Positions 34,032-42,565 of a stretch of 64,000 nt of DNA are shown in pieces. The DNA lies in contig CANMQX010000006.1 in NCBI GenBank assembly GCA_947500135.1, forward strand, positions 310,001 to 374,000. The letters are read 5' to 3'. Every line of letters starts with the position of its first letter. The stretch's first letter is position 1. The position numbers and the translations under genes are program-made. The notes below the pieces were generated by a model, which saw nothing but the letters and a program-made list of their open reading frames with translations, searched no databases and was not told the DNA's origin. The DNA comes from an uncultured Paracoccaceae bacterium (GTDB lineage: Bacteria > Pseudomonadota > Alphaproteobacteria > Rhodobacterales > Rhodobacteraceae).

Positions 34032-34067
34032 GAAAACGGCCCTCTTGAAGAAAACGGCCCTCTTGAA
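34032..34067 (+). repeat. Perfect 18-bp tandem duplication
   Basis: The unit GAAAACGGCCCTCTTGAA occurs twice without a gap. It lies between the glutaredoxin remnant and cueR and shifts nothing that is clearly coding. It looks like a simple slippage duplication in decaying sequence. Confidence 0.8.
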
Positions 34068-34123
34068 TCTGGATTGACAGACGCGCAATCTCTCTAGCCA
34101 CAGGAAGGTCAAAGACATATCCA

Positions 34124-34507
34124 ATGAATATCTCGGCGGCATCAAAGGCGACGGGTCTGCCGGTCAAAACCGTGCGTTACTATGCCGATATCAATCTGGT
34201 CGAGGCGCATTCGCGATCTGCGTCCGGGTATCGAACCTATAATGACATAGCAGTCCGTAAGCTGGTATTTGTGCGGCGGTCACGAGAATTTGGATTTAGC
34301 ATCGAGGAGTGCCGGGAGCTTCTGGGACTGTATCAGGATCAGTACCGCACCATTGCAGAGGTCAAGCGCATCGCAGCCAAGCATCTGGAGGAGATCGAGG
34401 TGAAGCAACAGGAACTACAATCGCTGCACGACGCGTTAGCGCATCAAGTCAAGTCGTGCCGTGGAGACCATCACCCTGACTGTCCGATCATCGACTATCT
34501 TGGCTAG
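34124..34507 (+). CDS. cueR: CueR-type copper-responsive MerR regulator
   Basis: MerR-family activator of 127 residues. The DNA-binding head MNISAASKATGLPVKTVRYY and SGYRTYNDIAVRKLVFVRR are typical. The metal loop CRGDHHPDCPIIDYLG has the two Cys spaced as in Cu(I) or Ag(I) sensors. No copper ATPase or CopZ gene lies next to it; its former neighbour, the glutaredoxin gene, is broken. Its targets are probably elsewhere in the genome. Confidence 0.85.
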   Translation: MNISAASKATGLPVKTVRYYADINLVEAHSRSASGYRTYNDIAVRKLVFVRRSREFGFSIEECRELLGLYQDQYRTIAEVKRIAAKHLEEIEVKQQELQSLHDALAHQVKSCRGDHHPDCPIIDYLG

Positions 34508-34578
34508 GTCGTGTCCGGGTCGCTTCATCCGTAACACAAGTTGTTGCGCAGGCCACCAATGCACAATAGAGCAGTCGC

Positions 34579-35373
34579 ATGACCTCCGATCCTTCATCCG
34601 GCGACCGTATCGCCAAGGTTTTGTCCCGCGCGGGCGTCGCCAGTCGTCGTGAGGCTGAGCGGATGATTGCGGCCGGCCGTGTCGCGGTTAATGGTCAGAT
34701 GATTGACAGCCCTGCCCTGAATGTCACCTCGACCGACAAGATCACAGTGGACGGGAAACCCGTTGGAGAGCCAGAGCCGCCGCGCATCTGGCTTTACCAC
34801 AAGCCCGCTGGTCTGGTCACAACCGAACGCGATGAAAAGGACCGCCCGACCGTCTTTTCCGCCTTGCCTGACAACCTGCCCCGGGTGATGTCGGTTGGCC
34901 GACTTGATCTGAATTCCGAAGGTTTGCTGCTTTTGACCAATGATGGCGCGGTCAAACGCCAGCTGGAACTGCCCAGCACCGGTTGGTTGCGCCGCTACCG
35001 GGTGCGCATCAACGGGTCGGTGAGCGAGGCAAAGCTTGATCTTCTGCGCGCGGGGATCACGGTTGAAGGGGTCCGCTATCAACCGATGACCGTCACCTTT
35101 GATCGGCAGCAAGGTGCGAATGCCTGGCTGACCGTTTCGCTGCGCGAAGGCAAAAACCGTGAAATCCGCCGTGCCATGCAGGCACTTGATGTCACGGTGA
35201 ACCGTCTGATCCGCGTCAGCTATGGCCCCTTCCAACTAGGCGCTTTGAAAGCCGGTGACGTCGAGGAACTCAAACAACGGGTGGTGCGCGATCAACTTGG
35301 CCTGTCAGGCAAACCAAAGCCAACAAGGGTCCGCAAGCCTGTCAATCGTCCCAGAAGGGGGAAAAACGCTTAA
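34579..35373 (+). CDS. rluB: 23S rRNA pseudouridine synthase, RsuA/RluB family
   Basis: RNA modification enzyme of 264 residues. An S4 RNA-binding domain fills the first 60 residues (DRIAKVLSRAGVASRREAER). The catalytic Asp is in SVGRLDLNSEGLLLLTND, and EGKNREIRRAMQALDVTVNR is the conserved C-terminal motif. A basic tail (KPKPTRVRKPVNRPRRGK) follows, as in RluB-type proteins. RluB modifies U2605 of 23S rRNA in E. coli; the exact site here is assumed by family. Confidence 0.88.
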   Translation: MTSDPSSGDRIAKVLSRAGVASRREAERMIAAGRVAVNGQMIDSPALNVTSTDKITVDGKPVGEPEPPRIWLYHKPAGLVTTERDEKDRPTVFSALPDNLPRVMSVGRLDLNSEGLLLLTNDGAVKRQLELPSTGWLRRYRVRINGSVSEAKLDLLRAGITVEGVRYQPMTVTFDRQQGANAWLTVSLREGKNREIRRAMQALDVTVNRLIRVSYGPFQLGALKAGDVEELKQRVVRDQLGLSGKPKPTRVRKPVNRPRRGKNA

Positions 35374-35441
35374 TTTTGAACCCTTGCCCTACCAGATGCG
35401 TTGTGCATGTTAGGTAAAAACGGGACTTTGGGGAGACTGCT

Positions 35442-36293
35442 GTGGATTTTGCCAATCTACTGACGCTTGAGAACGCGACAAACTTGATCATGCTGTGCTT
35501 TTTGCAAGCGGTTCTGGGCTTTGACAATCTGCTTTATATATCGATCGAAAGTAAACGCGCGCCAGTGGCCCAACAACAGGCCGTTCGCCGTTGGGGCATC
35601 ATCCTGGCCGTCGCCCTGCGCCTGATCCTGCTTTACGTGATGATCACGCTGATCGGTGCATTGTCAGAACCGTTTTATGTCTTCGATTGGGAAGGCGTGC
35701 TGACCGGTGGCGTCAACTTTGCCACGGTCGTGTTCATCTTTGGCGGTATTTTCATCATGTACACGGCAGTCAAAGAAATCTCTCATATGTTGTCGATGGA
35801 TGATCTGGATCATGATGTCGAAGGAAAATCCGGCAAATCGGCGGCGCAGGTCATTGGTCTGATTGTCTTTATGAACCTGATCTTTTCTTTTGATTCGGTG
35901 CTTTCGGCCATCGCGATCACGGATGTCATCCCCGTTCTGGCGACGGCCATCATCTTGTCTGGATTGGCGATGTTGTTGCTGGCCGACGGTGTCACCCGTT
36001 TTCTGGAAAAGAACCGCATGTACGAGGTTCTGGGCCTGTTCATCTTGTTGATTGTTGGTGTTGTCCTACTGGGCGAGGCTGGGCAGGCTGCGGTCCACGG
36101 GGTTGAGGCGATGGGCATTCCCCATGAAGAGGCCAAGGACCTTGCTTTGAAAGTGTTTGACCGTGAAATCGTGCCGATGTCGAAATCGACTTTCTACTTC
36201 TCTGTGGTTGTCCTGTTTGCCGTCGAAATCCTGCAATCAGGCTATTCACGCAAGCTGAACGCGGAACGTGCCGCCTTGCAGAAACACTCGTAA
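35442..36293 (+). CDS. TerC-family integral membrane protein
   Basis: Multi-pass membrane protein of 283 residues with about eight helices. It carries the TerC hallmark acidic residues in membrane segments: QAVLGFDNLLYISIESK near the N-terminus and NLIFSFDSVLSAIAITDV in the second half, a pattern linked with metal (manganese) export in TerC and Alx proteins. A GTG start preceded by GGGGAG is used. It begins a co-directional run with XpaC-like and TelA-like genes, a combination known from tellurite and membrane-stress systems. Confidence 0.85.
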   Translation: MDFANLLTLENATNLIMLCFLQAVLGFDNLLYISIESKRAPVAQQQAVRRWGIILAVALRLILLYVMITLIGALSEPFYVFDWEGVLTGGVNFATVVFIFGGIFIMYTAVKEISHMLSMDDLDHDVEGKSGKSAAQVIGLIVFMNLIFSFDSVLSAIAITDVIPVLATAIILSGLAMLLLADGVTRFLEKNRMYEVLGLFILLIVGVVLLGEAGQAAVHGVEAMGIPHEEAKDLALKVFDREIVPMSKSTFYFSVVVLFAVEILQSGYSRKLNAERAALQKHS

Positions 36294-36347
36294 TGGCAGC
36301 ATTGCATACCTACCTAGAACGGGAGTGGAACAAAATGCGAGGGACCG

Positions 36348-36551
36348 ATGTTTCGCCTGATCTTGTTGATTTTCTTTGTTGCTGCGATTGTGGTGGTAAC
36401 GACAGCGACGATTGCCGTGGTGCATTCGGCAGCGACGCTGGCACGGCCAACGGGTGAGGATCAGATGCCAAAAACCTTTCAACGGATTGCCTATATCGCC
36501 TTGGTCGTTTTGCTGATCGGCATTACGTCCGGCTGGCTTGGGGCCGTTTGA
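36348..36551 (+). CDS. Small two-TM membrane protein
   Basis: 67-residue protein with one N-terminal hydrophobic helix (LILLIFFVAAIVVVTTATIA) and one C-terminal helix (IAYIALVVLLIGITSGWL). GAGGGA lies before the ATG. The stop overlaps the start of the XpaC-like gene (TGATG), so it is probably a partner of that protein. No named family. Confidence 0.65.
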   Translation: MFRLILLIFFVAAIVVVTTATIAVVHSAATLARPTGEDQMPKTFQRIAYIALVVLLIGITSGWLGAV

Positions 36552-37426
36552 TGGCAAAGCGTTTTGGCGGCAAATTCAGTCCTGATGCGCAAGGATCGGG
36601 CACGGCGGCGCCAGTCGCCCGTGCGCCGGGAGCGACATCAAACCTGCTGTTCGTACCGGCCATTATTCTGCTGTTCACATCGCTGAATGACGGACCGCAA
36701 ACCCTTGTGCTGGCCCTGATCGGTGCTGCTGTGCTGACCCTTGCCGCCTGGCTGCTGCGCGAAGGATTGAAAGCCGAAGCCGCCTATCATGCCCGCAAAG
36801 TTGCGCGGCGTCCCGCAATGCCACGCAAAATGCTTGCTTCCGCCCTGACCGGGCTGGGCGCTGCCATCGCCGCCTATACAGGTGACAGCGGCCTGATCGG
36901 GTCGTGCCTTTATGGGATCGCAGCACTTGGCCTACATGTCGCGGCCTTTGGTATCGATCCGCTGACCGACAAGCGCATGGAAGGCGTCGACATGCGGCAG
37001 CAAGATCGCGTTGCAAGGGTCGTCAACGAGGCCGAAAGCTATCTTGATGTGATGCAGTCCCAGATCGCCGCTATCAATGACCGTAAACTGGAACGCCGGG
37101 TGGCTGATTTCCGGACGGTTGCAGAAAAGATGATCCGCACCGTTGAGGAAGACCCGCGCGACCTGACAGGTGCGCGCAAATTTCTGGGCGTCTATCTGAT
37201 GGGCGCGCGTGATGCGACAGTGAAATTCGTCGATCTTTATGCGCGCAACAACGATGCCGATGCCCGCGAAAGCTACGCCGCGCTGCTGGATGATCTTGAG
37301 GACAACTTTGCCTCCAAGACGGACAAGATGCTGCTGGATGATCGCAGCGATATGGATATCGAAATCAATGTGCTGCGCGACAGATTGCAGCGCGAAGGCG
37401 TCAGCCTGAATAATAAAGGGAGTTAG
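36551..37426 (+). CDS. XpaC-like protein (5-bromo-4-chloroindolyl phosphate hydrolysis family)
   Basis: 291-residue membrane-anchored protein of the XpaC family (PF10112). It has a short polar start, hydrophobic segments around NLLFVPAIILLFTSL and TLVLALIGAAVLTLAAWLL, then a long helical cytosolic part with VVNEAESYLDVMQSQIAAI and VRTVEEDPRDLTGARKFLGV-like features. XpaC and TelA genes are commonly adjacent, as here, and are thought to act together in membrane stress or toxic-anion resistance; the biochemical role is unknown. Start overlaps the small membrane gene. Confidence 0.78.
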   Translation: MAKRFGGKFSPDAQGSGTAAPVARAPGATSNLLFVPAIILLFTSLNDGPQTLVLALIGAAVLTLAAWLLREGLKAEAAYHARKVARRPAMPRKMLASALTGLGAAIAAYTGDSGLIGSCLYGIAALGLHVAAFGIDPLTDKRMEGVDMRQQDRVARVVNEAESYLDVMQSQIAAINDRKLERRVADFRTVAEKMIRTVEEDPRDLTGARKFLGVYLMGARDATVKFVDLYARNNDADARESYAALLDDLEDNFASKTDKMLLDDRSDMDIEINVLRDRLQREGVSLNNKGS

Positions 37427-37429
37427 ACA

Positions 37430-38614
37430 ATGTCCAACACGATCCGCGAACAGGCCCAGGCCACATTGGCTGAGGTGGAAAAGGTCACAGCCGTCGTGCT
37501 GCCCGAACCACAGGGCGAGTTGGTCACGCTAGAGGCCGCCGACGCACCGACAAGCGCTGAAATCACCAAGCGGATGGATGAGCTTGATCTGACCGACACC
37601 AACTCCATCGTGTCCTTTGGGTCTGCCGCCCAAGCTGAATTGCAGGAGATTTCACAATCCATGCTGGCCGGTGTGCGTAACAAGGATGTGGGCCCGGCAG
37701 GCGATAGCCTGCGCAATATTGTCACTACCATTCGCGGCTTTTCGATCTCTGAACTGGATGTCCGCCGTGAACGCAGCTGGTGGGAAAAACTGCTGGGCCG
37801 CGCAGCACCCATGGCGAAATTCGCCGCCCGGTTTGAAGAGGTCCAAGGCCAGATCGACAACATCACCGACGATCTGCTGAAGCATGAACATGTGCTGCTC
37901 AAGGATATTGAAAGCCTTGATGTGCTTTATGACAAAACCCTCAGCTTCTACGACGAACTGGGGCTTTATATCGCGGCTGGCGAGGCGAAAGTCGCCGATT
38001 TGGATGCCAAAACCATCCCCGAAAAGGAAGCCGCCGTTCAGGCTGCCCCCGAAGATCAGGCCGTGATGCAGGCGCAGGAATTGCGCGATCTGCGTTCTGC
38101 CCGTGATGATCTGGAACGCCGGGTGCATGACCTGAAACTGACGCGGCAGGTGACAATGCAGTCCCTGCCCTCAATCCGGCTGGTGCAGGAAAACGATAAA
38201 TCACTGGTGACCAAGATCAATTCGACCCTGGTGAACACGGTTCCCTTGTGGGAAACGCAGTTGGCACAGGCTGTCACGATCCAACGGTCTTCCGAAGCTG
38301 CGGCAGCCGTGCGTGACGCAAACGACCTGACCAATGAACTTCTGACCGCCAATGCCGAAAACCTGCGGCAGGCCAACAGCGCCATCCGGACAGAGATGGA
38401 GCGCGGCGTCTTTGACATCAACGCAGTGAAAGAGGCGAATGCCAACCTGATTGCCACCATCAATGAAAGCCTTGAAATCGCCGATGAAGGCAAGCGCAAG
38501 CGGGCCGAGGCAGAAGCCGAGATGGTCAAGATGGAAGCCGAGTTGAAGCAGACACTGGCATCGGCCAAGGCACGCAGCATTCCAAGTGCCGCACCCGCTG
38601 ACGCCGATATCTGA
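37430..38614 (+). CDS. TelA-like toxic anion resistance protein
   Basis: Soluble, almost fully helical protein of 394 residues, family TelA/KlaA (PF05816). Typical segments are SWWEKLLGRAAPMAKFAARF, LKHEHVLLKDIESLDVLYDK and LELYIAAGEAK-like repeats, then TMQSLPSIRLVQENDKSLVT and TVPLWETQLAQAVTIQRS. Long coiled-coil stretches dominate the C-terminus. It starts three bases after the XpaC-like gene. Members are linked to tellurite resistance, but here no reductive or methylating tellurite gene is present. Confidence 0.85.
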   Translation: MSNTIREQAQATLAEVEKVTAVVLPEPQGELVTLEAADAPTSAEITKRMDELDLTDTNSIVSFGSAAQAELQEISQSMLAGVRNKDVGPAGDSLRNIVTTIRGFSISELDVRRERSWWEKLLGRAAPMAKFAARFEEVQGQIDNITDDLLKHEHVLLKDIESLDVLYDKTLSFYDELGLYIAAGEAKVADLDAKTIPEKEAAVQAAPEDQAVMQAQELRDLRSARDDLERRVHDLKLTRQVTMQSLPSIRLVQENDKSLVTKINSTLVNTVPLWETQLAQAVTIQRSSEAAAAVRDANDLTNELLTANAENLRQANSAIRTEMERGVFDINAVKEANANLIATINESLEIADEGKRKRAEAEAEMVKMEAELKQTLASAKARSIPSAAPADADI

Positions 38615-38641
38615 GCCATAATGTTGCGGCGGGTTTCAACG

Positions 38642-39586
38642 ATGCGTGCGTTTGCTGTCCTCCTTGTGATGGGGCTGGCGGGCTGCGCCGAATTGTTCCC
38701 GCCAGAACCGGTGCCAGAGGCGCCAGAACCACCCCGCCCGGTTGAACCTGCGCCAGCCCCGACACCTGTCCCACCAAGTCAGGCAAGCCGCGATCTGGCC
38801 ATCTATTACCAGCGCCTGCAGAACGATTTGCTGACCCAAGGCCTGCTGCGCGGCGACGGGGGCGGATCGGACACACCCTTTACCGATACGCAGCTGGCCC
38901 GGAACTTCGTGCGTATTGCCCTGTTCAACGAATATCGGGACGACAGCGATTTCAGCAGCCCGCAGGCGACCGTTTCAAAACTGCGTCGCTGGGAAAAGCC
39001 GATCCGCATGTCGGTTGAATTCGGCCCTTCGGTCACGCCAGCACAAATGGCAATGGATCGGGCCAGTGTCGGGGCCTATGCGGCGCGCCTGTCGTGGATT
39101 ACTGGGCTTCAGATTGCCCAAACAGACCGGAACCCGAACTACCACGTTCTGTTTCTGAATGAAGATGACAGGCGGGGCTATATTGACAGGCTGCGCGCCC
39201 TGATCCCCGGGATTAGCGAACGCACTTTGCGTGCCATCATCAACCTGCCCCGTGACCAGCTCTGCGTTGTTGTGGGCACATTTGCCCCGGGCGGCGCCAG
39301 CTACCGTAATGCGGTGGCCATTGTCCGGGCCGAACATCCCAATCTGATGCGCGCGGCCTGCATTCACGAAGAACTTGCGCAGGGTCTGGGCCTTGCCAAT
39401 GACAGCCCACAAGCCCGCCCATCTATCTTCAATGACGACGAAGAATTCGGATTGCTGACAACACATGACGAGTTGCTGTTGCGGATGCTTTATGACCGCC
39501 GCCTGCAAACGGGGATGCCCCCCTCACAGGCAGCCCCGATCGCGCGGCAGATCGCGCGCGAGATTTTGGCCACAGGTGCCAGCTGA
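38642..39586 (+). CDS. DUF2927 lipoprotein with HEE motif
   Basis: Predicted lipoprotein of 314 residues starting MRAFAVLLVMGLAGCAEL; an ATG seven codons upstream is less likely. A Pro/Glu-rich linker follows the lipid Cys (about residues 20-45). The folded part matches DUF2927 and contains RAACIHEELAQGLGLANDS and IFNDDEEFGLLTTHDELLL. The HEExxQ pattern recalls zinc peptidases but lacks the second His, so activity is doubtful. It sits between the TelA-like and SPFH genes in one run. Confidence 0.75.
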   Translation: MRAFAVLLVMGLAGCAELFPPEPVPEAPEPPRPVEPAPAPTPVPPSQASRDLAIYYQRLQNDLLTQGLLRGDGGGSDTPFTDTQLARNFVRIALFNEYRDDSDFSSPQATVSKLRRWEKPIRMSVEFGPSVTPAQMAMDRASVGAYAARLSWITGLQIAQTDRNPNYHVLFLNEDDRRGYIDRLRALIPGISERTLRAIINLPRDQLCVVVGTFAPGGASYRNAVAIVRAEHPNLMRAACIHEELAQGLGLANDSPQARPSIFNDDEEFGLLTTHDELLLRMLYDRRLQTGMPPSQAAPIARQIAREILATGAS

Positions 39587-39608
39587 CATGAACAAGGAGG
39601 CCTGATCC

Positions 39609-40715
39609 ATGGGCATTTTCGATTTTCTGACGGGCGAATTCATCGACGTCATCCATTGGACCGACAGCACCCGCGACACAATGGTCTGGCGGTTCGAACG
39701 CGAAGATCACGAGATTAAATACGGCGCCAAACTGACCGTCCGCGAAGGACAAGCGGCTGTGTTCATTCATGAAGGTCAGCTGGCAGATGTGTTCACACCC
39801 GGCCTTTACATGCTCGAAACCAATAACATGCCGATCCTGACGACTTTGCAGCATTGGGATCACGGTTTCAAAAGCCCGTTCAAGTCCGAGATTTATTTCG
39901 TCAACACAACCCGATTCTCAAATCTCAAATGGGGCACCAAGAACCCGATCATGCTGCGCGATCCTGAGTTCGGTCCTACCCGCCTGCGCGCCTTTGGCAC
40001 ATACACGGTCAAGGTCAGCGACCCGGCCATTTTCATGCGTGAAATCGTGGGCACCGATGGCGAATTCACGATGGATGAAATCAGCTATCATATTCGCAAC
40101 ATCATCCTGCAGGAATTCAGCCGGGTGATCGCCTCTTCCGGTATTCCGGTGTTGGATATGGCGGCAAACACGGCCGATCTGGGCAAGCTGATTGCAGACG
40201 CGATTGATCCCACGATGCAACAATACGGGCTAACCCTGCCCGAACTCTATATCGAAAATATCAGCCTGCCTGACGCGGTTGAAAAAGCACTCGACGCGCG
40301 CACATCGCGCGGCATGGCAGGTAATCTGGATGAACATATGAAATGGAAAGCCGCCGAGGCGATGACCATGGAAGGGTCCGGTGCAGGTCAGGCGATGGGC
40401 ATGGGCATGGGGGCCGGTCTGGGCATGCAAATGGGCGGCCGCGTTGCGGGCCCGTGGGGCGCCCCGGCACCGGCGCCAGCCGTGGCCGCGCCGCCCCCAC
40501 CCCCGCCGGTCGAACATGTCTGGCACATTGCAGCGGGAGGCGACGTCACAGGGCCATTTTCCAAAGCTGCCATGGGGCGCAAGGTGACCGAAGGTACGCT
40601 GACACGCGATAGCATGGTCTGGACCCAGGGCCAGGATGGCTGGATGCGGGCCGAGGATGTGACCGAATTGGCGCATCTGTTCACGGTCATGCCACCGCCG
40701 CCGCCAGGCAGCTGA
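39609..40715 (+). CDS. SPFH-domain protein with C-terminal GYF_2 domain
   Basis: 368-residue protein. Residues 1-240 form an SPFH/virion-core-like domain (IDVIHWTDSTRDTMVWRFER, GQAAVFIHEGQLADVFTPG, ARTSRGMAGNLDEHMKWKAA). A Gly/Met-rich and Pro-rich linker spans about 255-300. The end is a GYF_2 domain with WHIAAGGDVTGPFSKAAM and DSMVWTQGQDGWMRAEDV, which usually binds proline-rich partners. AAGGAGG precedes the ATG. It probably scaffolds membrane-associated partners encoded in this run. Confidence 0.82.
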   Translation: MGIFDFLTGEFIDVIHWTDSTRDTMVWRFEREDHEIKYGAKLTVREGQAAVFIHEGQLADVFTPGLYMLETNNMPILTTLQHWDHGFKSPFKSEIYFVNTTRFSNLKWGTKNPIMLRDPEFGPTRLRAFGTYTVKVSDPAIFMREIVGTDGEFTMDEISYHIRNIILQEFSRVIASSGIPVLDMAANTADLGKLIADAIDPTMQQYGLTLPELYIENISLPDAVEKALDARTSRGMAGNLDEHMKWKAAEAMTMEGSGAGQAMGMGMGAGLGMQMGGRVAGPWGAPAPAPAVAAPPPPPPVEHVWHIAAGGDVTGPFSKAAMGRKVTEGTLTRDSMVWTQGQDGWMRAEDVTELAHLFTVMPPPPPGS

Positions 40716-41041
40716 TGCAGCAGATCACCGGTCAATGTGATTGTGGGTCCGTGACGATCACGATACCGGGCACGCCACGCCGAATGACAGACTGCCCTTG
40801 TGGCTATTGCCAGCGCACAGGCGTCAGATGGGCCTATTTTCCAAAGGATTCCGTCGTCGTGACGGGTACAACCGACAGCTACATGCGCGGCGCGCGGCGG
40901 CTGGCATTTCACCGCTGCGCATCTTGCGGGGTGCTGACCCACTGGACGGCTGTGACCGTTGATTGGGAAAATGCCGGTGTGAACATGCGTAACTTTGACC
41001 CCGCAGTTCTGGTCGATATCCCGATTGGGCCACCGCAATGA
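40715..41041 (+). CDS. GFA/CENP-V family zinc protein
   Basis: 108-residue protein of the glutathione-dependent formaldehyde-activating (GFA) superfamily. Zinc Cys motifs are GQCDCGSVT, DCPCGYCQRTG and CASCGVLTHW. Many members have no proven enzyme activity. The ATG overlaps the stop of the SPFH gene (TGATG), tying it to the membrane-stress run. Its substrate or role is unknown. Confidence 0.82.
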   Translation: MQQITGQCDCGSVTITIPGTPRRMTDCPCGYCQRTGVRWAYFPKDSVVVTGTTDSYMRGARRLAFHRCASCGVLTHWTAVTVDWENAGVNMRNFDPAVLVDIPIGPPQ

Positions 41042-41460
41042 CCCGGCGACGGCTGACAATCATCCTGCACTGGTCCGTACTGTTTTTGGTTCTGACCATG
41101 ATCAAGGGGGGCACATCGGCGCCGTTGATCCGCTGGATCTTTGTCATCACTGGGATTGTCTGGATTGGCATGCCTTTGGCAAAGGGACTGTTATCCAAAC
41201 CCGGGCCAAAGTTGAAAGGCCCGTTGCGCATGGCCTTTCCGTGGATGCATCGGGGCATGTATGCGCTGCTTTGCATCGCCGTCGCGGCCAATGCCGCGGC
41301 ATTACTGGGCCTGACACCGATTAATACCGGATGGACGGCCTTGCTGATCCTGCTTGGTGCTGGCACATTGCATGGGCTTTTTCATTTCTGGCGACATAAC
41401 GTGTTGTTTGATGGCGCCCTGCGCAACATGGCCCCCGGTTTCATGCATAAGATGCTTTAG
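41038..41460 (+). CDS. Cytochrome b561-like four-TM membrane protein
   Basis: 140-residue integral membrane protein with four helices. Candidate haem-ligand His residues lie in ILHWSVLFLVLTM, FPWMHRGMYALLC and LHGLFHFWRHNVL, a pattern like prokaryotic cytochrome b561. Start overlaps the GFA gene by four bases and the stop directly abuts the next ATG. It may shuttle electrons between quinone and a periplasmic acceptor, but this is family-level inference. Confidence 0.7.
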   Translation: MTRRRLTIILHWSVLFLVLTMIKGGTSAPLIRWIFVITGIVWIGMPLAKGLLSKPGPKLKGPLRMAFPWMHRGMYALLCIAVAANAAALLGLTPINTGWTALLILLGAGTLHGLFHFWRHNVLFDGALRNMAPGFMHKML

Positions 41461-42549
41461 ATGTCCAACGCCGAACACCGCTTTCCCTGTGATACTTGTG
41501 GCTCTGATCTGCGTTTTGATCCGGGCGCACATCAACTGACATGTGATCACTGTGGCAATGTCCAGCCAATCACCGCGACAGCCCCATGGACCGGCGCAAT
41601 CCAGGAACTGGATTTCAGGCGTGCGGTGGATGAACAGCTATCTGAAGAAGAGATAGAGGAAACCCGGGTCACAACCTGCCCAAATTGTGGCGCACAGACG
41701 GAATTTGACGCCGATATCCACGCCGCCGAATGCCCGTTCTGTGCCACACCCGTGGTCACCGATACCGGCACCCATCGCCATATCAAACCGCGGGGTCTGC
41801 TGCCATTCGATCTGGACGAAGGCACCGCGCGCAGCGCCCTGACCGACTGGTTGGGCAGCCTGTGGTTTGCCCCTAACGGGCTGACGGAATACGCCCGCAA
41901 AGGGCGGCGGATGAATGGCATTTATGTCCCCTATTGGACATTCGATGCTGACACCAAAAGCCGTTATAGTGGTCAACGCGGCACCCACTATTATGAAACC
42001 AAGACGGTGATGCGCGATGGCAAGCGTCGTCAGGTCCGGGTGCGCAAGACGCGGTGGCGTAACGTCTCCGGCCGGGTGGCGCGCTTCTTTGACGATGTGC
42101 TGGTCTTGGCCTCGCGGTCCTTGCCCAAGAAATACACCGACGGGCTGGAACCGTGGGATCTATCCGCATTGGAACCTTACAAACCTGAATACCTGGCCGG
42201 TTTCCGGGCGGAAGGCTATCAGGTGGAACTGACAGATGGTTTCAGCGAGGCGCGTGACTATATGGACCGGATGATCCGACGCGATGTCAAATATGATATT
42301 GGCGGCGACGATCAGCGCATCAGCGATGTCCAGACCCAGATCAGCGACGTCACTTTCAAACACATCCTGCTACCGGTCTGGCTCGCCGCGTATAAATACC
42401 GTGGGCGCACCTATCGCTTTGTCGTGAATGGCAGGACGGGTCGCGTTCAGGGCGAACGCCCCTACTCCGCCTGGAAGATCGCGTTTGCGGTGCTGATTGG
42501 TATGATCCTTGCGCTTATTGCTGGATTTGTTATCGCTAACAGCCAATGA
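41461..42549 (+). CDS. Zinc-ribbon protein with C-terminal membrane anchor
   Basis: 362-residue protein. Two zinc ribbons open it: FPCDTCGSDLRF with TCDHCGNVQ, and TTCPNCGAQTEFD with CPFCATPVV. The middle part (about 120-330) has the conserved YVPYWTFDADTKSRYSGQRG and HILLPVWLAAYKYRGRTYRF segments seen in proteins loosely annotated as PriA-like or TFIIB-type zinc ribbons. A single helix (IAFAVLIGMILALIAGFVI) ends the protein, so it is membrane anchored with a cytosolic ribbon. It directly follows the b561-like gene. Similar proteins often sit beside SPFH/GYF genes. Confidence 0.72.
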   Translation: MSNAEHRFPCDTCGSDLRFDPGAHQLTCDHCGNVQPITATAPWTGAIQELDFRRAVDEQLSEEEIEETRVTTCPNCGAQTEFDADIHAAECPFCATPVVTDTGTHRHIKPRGLLPFDLDEGTARSALTDWLGSLWFAPNGLTEYARKGRRMNGIYVPYWTFDADTKSRYSGQRGTHYYETKTVMRDGKRRQVRVRKTRWRNVSGRVARFFDDVLVLASRSLPKKYTDGLEPWDLSALEPYKPEYLAGFRAEGYQVELTDGFSEARDYMDRMIRRDVKYDIGGDDQRISDVQTQISDVTFKHILLPVWLAAYKYRGRTYRFVVNGRTGRVQGERPYSAWKIAFAVLIGMILALIAGFVIANSQ

Positions 42550-42565
42550 TTTCAGGAGTAATGCG

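Noticed and set aside
35442-38614. Classical tellurite-resistance operon
   Set aside because: TerC and TelA families are present, but TerD-type, tellurite methyltransferase and other defining genes are missing, so a broader membrane-stress role is preferred.
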